DNA of 64,000 nt from Sediminicoccus sp. KRV36 (lineage in GTDB: Bacteria; Pseudomonadota; Alphaproteobacteria; Acetobacterales; Acetobacteraceae): assembly GCF_023243115.1 (NCBI RefSeq), contig NZ_CP085081.1, positions 1,240,001 through 1,304,000 of the forward strand, in the 5' to 3' direction. Positions 45,358 to 57,550 of the stretch are shown here, one piece after another (within the stretch, counting starts at the first letter, position 1; every line of letters begins with the position of its first letter). The notes beneath the pieces are model-generated. The model searched no databases and was not told where the DNA came from. It saw only the letters and a program-made list of their open reading frames with translations. The position numbers were made by a program, and so were the translations under genes.

Positions 45358-45402
45358 TGGGCTGAACTGGTTGTAGATGGGCTGAAATGGGTAATCAAGG
45401 GA
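45358..45402 (+). promoter_or_regulatory. Five TGGGN-like boxes at 10-bp period (MraZ operator)
   Basis: Reading the + strand, TGGGC (45358), TGGTT (45368), TGGGC (45378), TGGGT (45388) and AGGGA (45398) start exactly 10 bp apart. MraZ is known to bind direct repeats of TGGGN separated by 5 bases, that is a 10-bp period, so this is a clear candidate MraZ operator upstream of mraZ. It overlaps the predicted promoter. Confidence 0.75.
45370..45398 (-). promoter_or_regulatory. Candidate dcw operon promoter
   Basis: On the mraZ strand TTGATT (45398-45393) and TACAAC (45375-45370) are separated by 17 bases, each matching 4 of 6 sigma-70 consensus positions. It lies inside the array of TGGGN boxes, so MraZ binding would block polymerase. 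Weak by sequence alone but supported by position. Confidence 0.45.
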
Positions 45403-45439
45403 TAACTGCTTTTGACCAGATCGCCGAACGAGTCATTTT

Positions 45440-45870
45440 CTCATTTTGCGTCAGGCGGTTGTTGAAGTTCCCTCAGATGTGATCTGTCATCTCCCCTGCG
45501 TTTGCCGGGCGCTGTGGCAATCAGGCAACACCAGGCGATGGATGGCCTCAGCAGCGACATGTGGCGCATGACTTCGACGCGCCGTGTCCCTCTCGGCGCA
45601 GCCGCGCGAGGGGCAGTTGCCGGGCGGCATCCCTCACGGTGGAGAGAAGCCGGGCATCCGTCGCGTCCCGCGTCTTTCCTGTCAGTTTGGCGTGGGTTTC
45701 GGCCAGTCGGCAGGTTTCGCCTTTGAGATCACCTGCCAGTCGGCCACAATGGGCGTGTCTTTGATCGCACGGCCGGCGCTGGCGGCCTGGGGCGGGATCG
45801 CGGGCCAGACCGCATCCGTTGCCCGGGCTGGTTGTTGCTGACCTGGCGCCGGCAACAGGGAAACAACGCC
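45440..45870. other. Intergenic region between dcw operon and aminotransferase
   Basis: About 430 bases without a gene I can support. A minus-strand frame ending at 45682 (VADWQVISKAKPADWPKPTPN) has GC-rich third positions, and might be the end of a decayed gene, but no family is recognisable and it runs back into the aminotransferase antisense. The 3' part should hold the aminotransferase promoter. Confidence 0.35.
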
Positions 45871-47205
45871 ATGCCACCGCTCGACCACCCCGCCGCCGCA
45901 CCGCGCAACACGGATATGGAGACGGCCCTGGCGGAGGCGCGGGCCGCCTATGTCGCTGCCAGGCCGAAAAGTGCTGCCGCCTATGCCCGCGCGCGGGAAG
46001 TCATGCCCGGCGGCAACACGCGCTCCACGCTGCACTACACGCCCTTCCCGACGGCGATGGAGCGCGGCGAGGGCTGTTTCCTGCAAGATATTGACGGGCA
46101 CGCTTACCTCGACCTCTGTGGCGAATACACCGCCGGACTGTTCGGCCATTCCGAGGCGCGGATCATTCGCGCGATCGAGGGCGCCATTGGCCGCGGCCTC
46201 AACCTGGCCGCGGCAGGGGAGCGGGAGACGGTGCTCGCCGGCATTCTCTGCGCGCGCTTCCCTTCGATCGAGTTGGTGCGCTTTACCAATAGCGGGACGG
46301 AAGCCAATCTGATGGCGTTGTCTGCCACGCGCGCCTTCACCGGGCGCACGCGGGTGCTGGCGATGCATGGCGGCTACCATGGCGGCATGCTCACCTTCGT
46401 GAGTGGCGCGAACGCCGTGAACGCCCCCTTTCCGGTGACGCTGGCGCCATACAACGATGTGGCAACGACGCGGGCACTGATCCGCGCGCAGCGCGATGAA
46501 CTCGCCTGCATCTTGCTGGAGCCGATGATGGGAAGCGGCGGCTGCATCCCCGCCACGCGCGAATTCCTGGAGATGCTGCGCGCGGAAGCCACCGAGCACG
46601 GCATCGTGCTGACCTTTGACGAGGTGATGACCAGCCGCCACAGCGCCGGCGGCCTGCAGAAGCTGCACGGCATCACGCCGGACCTCACGACGCTCGGCAA
46701 ATATGTGGCGGGCGGCATGTCCTTCGGTGCCTTTGGCGGGCGGGCGGATATCATGTCCGTCTATGACCCGGCACATCCCAAGGCGCTGCCGCATGGCGGC
46801 ACCTTCAACAATAACGTGCTCTCCATGGCGGCCGGCGTGGTGGCGATGGGCGAGATTTTCGACGATGCGGCGGCCGAGGCGCTGCGCGCGCGCGGCGATG
46901 CGCTGCGAGAGGCGCTGAACGCCGTCTGCCAGCGGCATCGCGCACAGATGCAGTTCACCGGCATCGGCAGCATGATCCAGCCGCATTTCCGCAAGGGCGA
47001 GGTGCTGCGCCCCTATGTGCAAAGCCCGGCCGAGGAGGCCCTGCGCGAGTTGTTCTTCCTCGATCTCATGGCCGCCGGCATCTACATCGCACGGCGGGGG
47101 ATGGTGGCCCTCAGCCTGCCCGTGGGTGACGCGGAATGCGCGCGCTATGTCGCGGCGGTCGAGGCATTTTGCGCCACGCGCCGGCCCCTGCTGACGGCGG
47201 CGTAA
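45871..47205 (+). CDS. Class III PLP-dependent aminotransferase
   Basis: A 444-residue fold-type I enzyme related to glutamate-1-semialdehyde aminomutases. Landmarks: REVMPGGNTRSTLHYTPFP, DIDGHAYLDLCGEYTAGLFGH, FTNSGTEANLMALSATRAFTGR, HGGYHGG, LTFDEVMTSR with the PLP-Asp, and the PLP Lys in TTLGKYVAGGMSFGAFGG. It lacks the VNSPVRAF signature of true HemL, so it is probably an amino-acid or amino-acid-derivative aminotransferase, not a tetrapyrrole enzyme. ATG 45871 has AGGGAA upstream; ATG 45916 is an alternative. Convergent with rnpB. Confidence 0.85.
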   Translation: MPPLDHPAAAPRNTDMETALAEARAAYVAARPKSAAAYARAREVMPGGNTRSTLHYTPFPTAMERGEGCFLQDIDGHAYLDLCGEYTAGLFGHSEARIIRAIEGAIGRGLNLAAAGERETVLAGILCARFPSIELVRFTNSGTEANLMALSATRAFTGRTRVLAMHGGYHGGMLTFVSGANAVNAPFPVTLAPYNDVATTRALIRAQRDELACILLEPMMGSGGCIPATREFLEMLRAEATEHGIVLTFDEVMTSRHSAGGLQKLHGITPDLTTLGKYVAGGMSFGAFGGRADIMSVYDPAHPKALPHGGTFNNNVLSMAAGVVAMGEIFDDAAAEALRARGDALREALNAVCQRHRAQMQFTGIGSMIQPHFRKGEVLRPYVQSPAEEALRELFFLDLMAAGIYIARRGMVALSLPVGDAECARYVAAVEAFCATRRPLLTAA

Positions 47206-47249
47206 ACCAGCCCCGTGCCACGCATGCCGGCGCCGGAACTGCGATGAGG

Positions 47250-47685
47250 GCGATACCGGACGGCCTGTAAGCCGGGTTCTGTCTTGGCTTCGGGGTCACC
47301 CCCTGGGCCATGGACGACCATTCCTCTGGAGCCTGCGTTGCCGCAGGCTTCGCGCGGCCAACCCGGAGAGCGGGGCGGAAATGCCCCTGCCGCTGGGACC
47401 GAAATCCCGCGACAGCCCTCCCTATTCGGCCTTGCTCCCGGTGGGGTTTGCCGTGCCGCCGCCATTGCTGGAAGCGCGGTGGGCTTTTACCCCACCGTTT
47501 CACCCTTGCCGCCCGAGCCCTCTGCTTGCGCATGGGGCTGGAACGGCGGTCTGTTCTCTGTGGCACTTTCCCTAGGCTTTCGCCCGCCGGTCCTTAACCG
47601 GCACCGTATTTCCGTGGAGCCCGGACTTTCCTCCAGCCCCGCGATCTCTCGCGGGCCCAGCGGTCGTCCAGCCATCCGGTATCGC
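47250..47685 (-). ncRNA. rnpB: RNase P RNA, bacterial type A
   Basis: Catalytic RNA of RNase P, which matures tRNA 5' ends. On the minus strand the universally conserved segments appear in order: GAGGAAAGTCCGGGCTCC in the 5' part (RC of 47617-47634), GAAAGTGCCACAGAGA (about 47560), and ACAGAACCCGGCTTACAGGCC at the 3' end (RC near 47262-47282). The ends pair to form P1: GCGATACCGGA at 47685-47675 with TCCGGTATCGC at about 47260-47250. Length about 436 nt, usual for alphaproteobacteria. Its 5' end is only about 30 bases from the ampD stop, so the promoter is probably inside ampD or shared with it. Confidence 0.95.
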
Positions 47686-47715
47686 GGGCTTGTTGCGCCT
47701 CAAGGGCCCCGGGGG

Positions 47716-48396
47716 TCAAGCCTCGGTGAGGGCTGCCACGGCTTGCAGGCGCCCAAGCGTGCCTGCATCGGCCAGGCCATTCACCTCCTCCTGCCGCCAA
47801 TGGCGCTGGAAAGCGGTGAGGAGGATGGGCAACGGCAGATCAGTCCGGTAGCCGATGCGGCCGAGCAGCTCCAGCGCATCGCCTTCGGCCGGGCCATCGC
47901 CCCTCGGCCAGAGGCCGATGCCATTGGCCGCCAGCCCCTCCCAGTCAAAGAGCTCGCCCGGGTCCTGCTTGCGGTCGGGCGAGACATCGCTGTGCCCCAC
48001 GACATTGCGCGGCGGGATCGGGTGCCGGGCGAGGATGTCCAGGCAGAGATCGGCCAGGGCCGCCATCTGCATCGCCGGGAAGTGGCGGTAGCCCCATTCA
48101 TGTCCGGGATTGACGATCTCGATACCGATGGAATTGGCATTCAGGGCGGATCGGCCCCGCCAGTGGGAAATGCCGGCATGGCGGGCGCGCAGACCCTCGG
48201 GCACCAGGCGGAAAATGCCGCCATCCTCCTCCACCACATAATGCGCCGAGACGATGGCCGCGGGGTCGCGCAGCCGGGCGATGGCCTCTTCACCCGTCCG
48301 CATGCCGGTGTAATGCAGGATGAGGGTGTCAATCGCCGTGTCGTCCGGGCGCGGCTCCGTATTCGGCGATGGAGCTTCGATCAGTCGCAGCGTCAC
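47716..48396 (-). CDS. ampD: N-acetylmuramoyl-L-alanine amidase AmpD
   Basis: Zinc amidase that cleaves anhydro-muropeptides during cell-wall recycling. The 226-residue protein has IDTLILHYTG with the first zinc His, SAHYVVEEDGGIFRLV, the RGRSALNANSIGIEIVNPG core, and VVGHSDVSPDRKQDPGELFDW with the second His and Asp ligands, then a peptidoglycan-binding-like C-terminal helix bundle. Starts with GTG at 48396; that GTG lies inside the leftmost copy of the 89-bp repeat, where the phrase RERKP-stop of the duplicated gene end overlaps it as GTGA. High confidence in function. Confidence 0.92.
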   Translation of the reverse strand: MTLRLIEAPSPNTEPRPDDTAIDTLILHYTGMRTGEEAIARLRDPAAIVSAHYVVEEDGGIFRLVPEGLRARHAGISHWRGRSALNANSIGIEIVNPGHEWGYRHFPAMQMAALADLCLDILARHPIPPRNVVGHSDVSPDRKQDPGELFDWEGLAANGIGLWPRGDGPAEGDALELLGRIGYRTDLPLPILLTAFQRHWRQEEVNGLADAGTLGRLQAVAALTEA

Positions 48397-48690
48397 GGTT
48401 TCCGCTCGCGCTTGATGCGGTCCGCGCCGCTTTGCTGGCGAAGCGGGTTCTGAACGACGCCTGGGGCCGGCCGGGTGATGCTCACAGTTTTCGCTCGCGC
48501 TTGATGCGGTCCGCGCCGCTTTGCTGGCGAAGCGGGTTCTGAACGATGCCTGGGGCCGGCCGGGTGATGCTCACAGTTTTCGCTCGCGCTTGATGCGGTC
48601 CGCGCCGCTTTGCTGGCGAAGCGGGTTCTGAACGATGCCTGGGGCCGGCCGGGTGATGCTCACAGTTTTCGCTCGCGCTTGATCCGGTCC
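48394..48690. repeat. 89-bp tandem repeat, three full copies plus a partial fourth
   Basis: Units start at 48394, 48483, 48572 and (partial, about 30 bases) 48661. Copies two and three are identical; copy one differs at three positions. Each unit contains the final codons of the DjlA-like gene on the minus strand (DRIKRERKL-stop) and the inverted repeat CCGCTT/AAGCGG around an 8-base loop. The 89-bp period is not a multiple of three, so it does not extend the protein. It appears to have arisen by duplication at the junction where the DjlA-like stop overlapped the ampD GTG. Confidence 0.95.
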
Positions 48691-49421
48691 CAGGCGTTGT
48701 TGATTTCGGCCACCTTGTTGCTGGCGCGGTCAATGAATTCTTTCGGCACCCCGCGTGAAGCCAGGGCATCGGGGTGGTTCTCGCGCATCAGCTTGCGCCA
48801 GGTCGCGCGCACTTCCTCATCGGTCGCGTTGGCGGGCAGGCCCAGCACGGCATAGGCATCAATACCGGGCGCTTGGCCCGCATTGCCGCCAGGCCGGGCG
48901 TGGCCGTCGCGGGCGCGTTCCCACTCACGCGCCTCCAGGCCAAATCCGACCTGCACGCGCTGCAGGAAGCGGACCTCACCGCGGGTCAGCGGACCATCAG
49001 CCCGGGCGATCTGGAACAGCGCGCCCAGCACATCCTCCAGCATGGCGCGGTTGTCGGCGAAGGCTTCGCCCAGCTTGTCGGCGAAGGGCTCGAATTCCTG
49101 GGCTGTTTCGCGCGCTTCGTCGAAGAGTGCGGCGACATCGCGCATGTTCTCGGGCGGGATGCGGAACATGCGCTTGAAGGCATCAATCTCGGCGCGCACC
49201 ACCGGACCGTCGCATTTCGCGAGCTTGGCCGAGAGCACAACCACCGAAATGGCGAAGAGCTGCTCCTTCGAGCCGAGCATGGAAGCGAGGTTGGCGGCGT
49301 TGGGGCCGAGGCGCGGGCCGCCATCCGCCGCATGCCCGGCCAAGGCGCCCAGCAGCCCGCCGATCGGCCCCCCGGTCACGAAGCCGGTGACCCCGCCGAT
49401 GATCTTGCCCCAAAAACTCAA
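48660..49421 (-). CDS. DjlA-like TerB/J-domain membrane protein
   Basis: A 253-residue co-chaperone-like protein. The N terminus has a Gly-rich hydrophobic segment (LSFWGKIIGGVTGFVTGGPIGGLLGALAG, about 1-30) that could insert in the membrane. It is followed by a TerB-like helical domain (about 45-150: AISVVVLSAKLAKCDGPVVRAEIDAF, IARADGPLTRGEVRFL) and a C-terminal J domain (about 180-250) with AYAVLGLPANATDEEVRATWR and the DnaK-contacting HPD in ENHPDALASRG. TTG 49421 is chosen: AAAGGG lies just upstream and it fits the DjlA N terminus. The last codons are copied in the tandem repeat beyond the gene. Divergent from the hydantoinase gene. Confidence 0.85.
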   Translation of the reverse strand: MSFWGKIIGGVTGFVTGGPIGGLLGALAGHAADGGPRLGPNAANLASMLGSKEQLFAISVVVLSAKLAKCDGPVVRAEIDAFKRMFRIPPENMRDVAALFDEARETAQEFEPFADKLGEAFADNRAMLEDVLGALFQIARADGPLTRGEVRFLQRVQVGFGLEAREWERARDGHARPGGNAGQAPGIDAYAVLGLPANATDEEVRATWRKLMRENHPDALASRGVPKEFIDRASNKVAEINNAWDRIKRERKL

Positions 49422-49560
49422 TTCGGACCCTTTCCCAGAGCGGGCCAGATAGCACGGCCCGGGCGATTTGGCAGCGCCGGGGGCCAAAACCGCGGCCAAT
49501 CCCTCTTGCGCGCCCCGCCCCACCCCTGCAAACCAGGGAGGGCTTGAAGGAGATGGGTGC

Positions 49561-53207
<3,647 letters not shown>

Positions 53208-53211
<4 letters not shown>

Positions 53212-56021
53212 GGCGGGTCCTCCTTTTCGCCCTCCTGGCCGGCCTGCTCCTGCTGGCGGGCGGATCGGCCTATGTCCTGCCGCGCTGGCTCGATTGGGAG
53301 CGGCATCGCGATGCGCTGGCGGAGATCGCCTCAGAACGCCTTGGGCGCCCGGTGGTGCTGGAGGGGCGGGTGGGGCTTGTACTGCTGCCGCAGCCGCGTC
53401 TCGAAGCCTCGCGCATCGCCATCGGCCAGGCGGCGGATGAAATCCAGATGTCGGCCCGAGGCCTGCGTTTGCGGCTGGATCTCTGGGCCCTGCTGCTGGG
53501 CCGCATCGAAGTCCGCGAATTGGCGCTGGTGGGTGCGGAGATCAACCTGCCCTGGCCGCCCACCGCCTTGCCCGGCCTTGCCCCGCCACCCTGGTTGACC
53601 GCGCTGGATGCCCGGCTGGAGGAAAGCCGCATCCAGATCGGCGGCGCCGTGATCGAAGGCGTGAATGCCCGCCTCATGGCGGGCAGCCTGGGCGAGGCCT
53701 TGACCGCCGAGGGCAGCCTGGCCTGGCGCGGCCGCCCCATGCGGTTCCAGGCCGTGCTGGGCCGGGCCGGGGATGCCGGGGTGGCGCCGCTCGATGTGAC
53801 GGCGACGGCCGCTGGCGCCACCTTGCGCGCGCGGGGCGTGCTGCTGACCGAGGGTGGCTTCGCGGGCCGGCTGGAAGCCTCGGGCCCCGATCTCGCGGCG
53901 CTGGTCCCGGCACCGGCCGGGGCCTTTCGCGCCACCGCCAACCTTGCCGCCGGGGCCGAGCTGATGGTGGCCAACCAGCTGGAGCTGACCCTGGGCAGCG
54001 ATGCGGTGCGGGGCGGCGCGCTGCTCCGCCTGGTGCCCGAGCCGCGCTTCGAACTGACCCTGACGGCGCCCAGCCTCGATCTCGAACCATGGCTCGCCGC
54101 CATGCGCGGCGCCGGTGCCCAGGCGGTGCCGGTCGCGCTCGATCTCTCGGCCGAGGCCGCGCAATTCGGCCCCTTGCGGATGACCCAGCTCCGCGCGGCG
54201 GCCACCTTGCAGAATGAGCGGCTGACGCTGGCCCGCGTCAGTGCCGTGATGCCCGGCGGAACCGCGCTGGAGCTTTCGGGTGGCGGCGGTGCCGCGCGGC
54301 TGGAACTGGAACTGCGCTGGCGCTCAGCCCGCTCGGCGGAGTGGCTGGAGGCGATGGGCTGGGCGAGGCACCTCGCGCTGCCGGCTGGTGCTTCGGACGG
54401 CAATCTCCGTCTCTCCTGGGAGGGCGGCGCCTTTGCCGTGACGGAGCTGGCGGCGCGCTTCGGGGCAACACGCGCCACGGGCGGCTTCGTCTGGCGCCAG
54501 GCCGCCCGGCCGAGCCTCGCCCTCGGCCTCGATTTCGACGCGCTGGAGACGCCGCTGAGCACGCGGCAGCTTCTCAGCGCGCTGCGTGACGCCGCGGGTG
54601 ACACGGATTTGCAGCTGCGCCTGGGCTTTGGTCGTCTCGCCCTCGGTCCCGATGTGTGGGAGCGGCTGGCCCTGGATGGCGCGGCCGAGGGCGGGCGGTT
54701 GGTGTTGCGGCGCCTGGCCGGGCGGCACCTGGGGCTGGACCTTGTGCTGGCGGGCACCTTGTCCAGCCTGGGCGCCGGCGCGCGGGTCAGTGAAATGACG
54801 CTGGAGGCGGAGGGCCCCGCCGGACCGCTGCTCGGGCATCTGGGCATCGAGCGCCCCGACCTTGCCGCCGCGCCGCTGCGCCTGCGCGTGGCAGGTGCCG
54901 GCCCGCTCGATGCGCTGGTGCTTCGCGTGGAGAGCGACCTCGCCGAGGCTCGGCTGGAAGCGCAGGCGACGCTCGATGTGCCGCAGGAGCGGTTGCAGGC
55001 GCGGCTGACACTGCGGCATCCCGGCGCGGTGCGGCTGATCGGCCAGATGCTGGCCAGCCCGCCACCGGACTGGATCGGCGAGGGTTCCTTCTCGCTCATT
55101 GCCAATCTCGGCTGGCGGCCTGGCGCCTGGAGCGCCGAGAGCTTCGAACTCGTCGCGGGCGAGATGCGCGGCCGGGGGCAAGCCGCCCTGGCCTGGACGG
55201 AAGGTCGCCCGGCCCTGAGCGGCCGCCTTGCGATGGAGCGCCTGCCGCTGCCCGATTGGCACCTGCTCGAGCTGGGCCCCATGCCAGCACTCGACCTGGA
55301 TCTTGCGCTGACGGCCGAGCGCCTAGCCGCGCGCGGCCTGCCTGTGCTGGAGGGCTTCGCCGCGCAGTTGCGGGCGGATGCGGCCGGCCTGCGCCTGGAG
55401 GAACTCCGCGCGAGCCTGGCCGGCGGCGTGCTGGCGGGCGGGCTGCGGCTGGAGCACGCCACCCCGCCGCGCCTTCTCGTCGAGGGGAATTTTGCCGATG
55501 TGGTGCTGCCAGGGCCCTTGACTGGCCGGCCGGTGGACATCGCGGCGGGCCGGCTTTCGGGCGCGCTGCGGCTGGAAGCGCGCGGCGCCGTGCCGCCAGC
55601 CTGGCTGCAAAGCCTGACGGGCGAGGCGAGCCTCGCGCTGCGGGATGGCGTGGTGCAGGGCTTCGACGCCTCCGCCGCCGCGGCGGCCTTGGGCTGGTCT
55701 GACATGGCGGCGGCTGAGGCTGCGCTCCGGGCGGCCTTTGCGGGTGGGGCCACCCCGATCGAGCGCGGCATGCTTCGGCTGGCCCTCCAGGAAGGCCAGG
55801 CGACGCTGTCGGAGGTCAGTCTCAGTGCCGAGGCCGGGCTGGCCCTCAGCCTTTCAGGTGGGCTGGACCTGCCGCGGGATACGCTGGATCTGCGCCTCGC
55901 GCTTCCCGTGCCGGATGGCGCGCCGCCGCCGGCGCTGCATCTCAGCGGACCCAGCATGGACCCCACCCGCCGTCCCGAGATCGCGGCCTGGCTGGCCTGG
56001 CGAGCCGATAACCGACCATAG
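53208..56021 (+). CDS. AsmA-family protein
   Basis: A 937-residue protein of the AsmA/TamB-like bridge-protein family, implicated in phospholipid or outer-membrane homeostasis. It has one N-terminal membrane helix (about 3-22, [22 protein letters not shown]) and a periplasmic body made of repeating beta segments. The AsmA start signature is [47 protein letters not shown] (about 28-68), and the C-terminal domain around [21 protein letters not shown] is typical of AsmA_2. GTG start overlaps the upstream stop by 4 bp. Substrate not known. Confidence 0.83.
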
Positions 56022-56108
56022 GCGTGCAGGGCAGGGGCCCACCGTGGACGCATGCCGTCAGCCGGGGCAGGGTGCGCCGCGTGGCAACGCAATGAAAGAA
56101 CGAGACAG

Positions 56109-57506
56109 ATGACGAAGACGGCGGATCGTGGTGCGGCCCTGGCCATCGCCGCGGAGATGTTCGACGGGGGCGGCCTGCAGGCCAGGCTCGCCGAATTCGT
56201 TGCCATCCCCTCCACCGCGCAGGACCCGGCCTTCGAGGCTGCGCTGCACCAGTATCTCGACGCCGCGATCCGCCCCTGGGTCGAGCGTCTGGGCTTCAGC
56301 GTCACCATCCATCCCAATCCGTTGGCTGGCTTCGGCCCCATCCTGACTGCCGAGCGCATCGAGGACCCCGCCCGCCCCACCATCCTCCTCTACGGCCATG
56401 GCGACACGGTGCGCGGCATGGATGAGCAATGGAGCGAGGGACTCACGCCCTGGACGCTCACCGAGCGGGACGGCAAGTGGTACGGGCGCGGCACGGCCGA
56501 TAACAAGGGCCAGCACACCATCAACCTGATGGCGCTGGAGGCCGTGCTGGAAGCGCGCGGCGGGAAGCTCGGCGCCAATGTGAAGCTGGTGCTGGAAATG
56601 GCCGAGGAGCGCGGCAGCAAGGGCTTGCGCGAATTCGTGGCGCAGAATGCCAGGTTGCTGGCCGCCGATGCGCTGATTGCCAGTGACGGCCCGCGCGTGA
56701 TGCCGGGCATCCCCACCATCGCCACAGGCACGCGTGGCACCTTTCATTTCGATCTCGTGGTGAAGCTGCGCGAGGGCGGGGTGCATTCCGGCCATTGGGG
56801 CGGCTTGACCACCGACCCCGCGGTGGTGCTGGCCCATGCCATCGGCAGCATGATGGACCGCCAGGGCAAGATCCTGGTGCGCGACTGGCTGCCCCGCAAC
56901 GGCCTGCCGACCGAGGTGCGCGGCGTACTGGCCGGCTGCGAAGTGGGCGGCGGCGGCGAAGCCGCGACGATTGACCCGGCCTGGGGCGAGCCGGGGCTGA
57001 GTGCTGCCGAGAAAATCTATGGCTGGAACAGCCTGATCATCCTGGCCATGACCAGCGGCCAGCCGCAGGCGCCGGTGAACGCCGTGGCCCCGGATGCGCG
57101 GGCCCATTGCCAGATCCGCTACACCGTGGACACCGACCCAGATACCTTCGCCGCCAGCCTGCGCCAGCACCTGGATGCGGCGGGTTTCCAGAACATCGCC
57201 ATCGAGAATGCGGGCGTGCGCATGCCCGCCTCCCGCACCTCACCCGACCACCCCTGGGTGCGCTGGGCGCGGGAGAGCATCGAGCGCTCTCTCGGCAAGT
57301 CGGTGCAGGTCATCCCCAACTCCTCCGGCGGGCTGCCGGGGGATGTGTTCGTGGACCATCTGGGCGTGCCGCTGGTCTGGGTGCCGCACAGCTACAATGG
57401 CTGCCAGCAGCATGGGCCGGATGAGCATTTGCTGCCCGCCCCGGCGCGTGAGGGCCTGCTGGCCTTCGCCGGCATGTGGTGGGATCTGGGCGACAAGCCC
57501 GCCTGA
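56109..57506 (+). CDS. M20-family metallopeptidase
   Basis: A 465-residue zinc peptidase of the carboxypeptidase/dipeptidase group. Metal and catalytic residues are visible: YGHGDTVRG (His and Asp), GRGTADNKGQH, the Glu pair in EMAEERGSKG, ASDGPR, and the last His in QQHGPDEHLLPA. The GIHSGHWGG-like segment (GGVHSGHWGG) starts the dimerisation domain. ATG 56109 is used; an in-frame start 57 bases earlier adds unsupported sequence. It probably acts on dipeptides or acylated amino acids. It follows AsmA after 87 bp and is convergent with the MscS-type gene. Confidence 0.87.
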   Translation: MTKTADRGAALAIAAEMFDGGGLQARLAEFVAIPSTAQDPAFEAALHQYLDAAIRPWVERLGFSVTIHPNPLAGFGPILTAERIEDPARPTILLYGHGDTVRGMDEQWSEGLTPWTLTERDGKWYGRGTADNKGQHTINLMALEAVLEARGGKLGANVKLVLEMAEERGSKGLREFVAQNARLLAADALIASDGPRVMPGIPTIATGTRGTFHFDLVVKLREGGVHSGHWGGLTTDPAVVLAHAIGSMMDRQGKILVRDWLPRNGLPTEVRGVLAGCEVGGGGEAATIDPAWGEPGLSAAEKIYGWNSLIILAMTSGQPQAPVNAVAPDARAHCQIRYTVDTDPDTFAASLRQHLDAAGFQNIAIENAGVRMPASRTSPDHPWVRWARESIERSLGKSVQVIPNSSGGLPGDVFVDHLGVPLVWVPHSYNGCQQHGPDEHLLPAPAREGLLAFAGMWWDLGDKPA

Positions 57507-57525
57507 CAGGAGGAGGGTGAGGCTC

Positions 57526-57542
57526 GGACTGGGCGCCAGTCC
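57526..57542. terminator. Bidirectional hairpin between convergent genes
   Basis: GGACTGG and CCAGTCC form a 7-bp perfect stem with a GCG loop, in the 44-bp gap between the M20 peptidase stop and the MscS-type stop. No T-run; probable terminator for both. Confidence 0.5.
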
Positions 57543-57550
57543 CGGAGCGC

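Noticed and set aside
13296..45747. Similar 20-base segments near 13297 and 45731 (GATCACCTGCCA then CGGCCA)
   Set aside because: About 18 of 20 bases match, but such matches are expected by chance in a 64 kb GC-rich window and flanks do not align.
45682..47022. Minus-strand open frame of 446 codons opposite the aminotransferase
   Set aside because: No domain. Only the last 50 codons beyond the aminotransferase look faintly protein-like and match no family I know.
45871..47205. Calling the aminotransferase hemL
   Set aside because: It lacks the VNSPVRAF region of glutamate-1-semialdehyde aminomutase, and alphaproteobacteria typically make ALA through HemA (C4 pathway).
47284..48453. Plus-strand open frame of 389 codons over rnpB and ampD
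   Set aside because: The region carries conserved RNase P RNA blocks and AmpD motifs on the minus strand.
48394..48690. Tandem repeats as a CRISPR array
   Set aside because: Units are 89 bp and contiguous without variable spacers, and no cas gene is nearby.
53270..56383. Minus-strand open frame of 1037 codons opposite the AsmA-family gene
   Set aside because: Serine/arginine-rich sequence with no domain; it is the antisense of a high-GC gene, where stop codons are rare.
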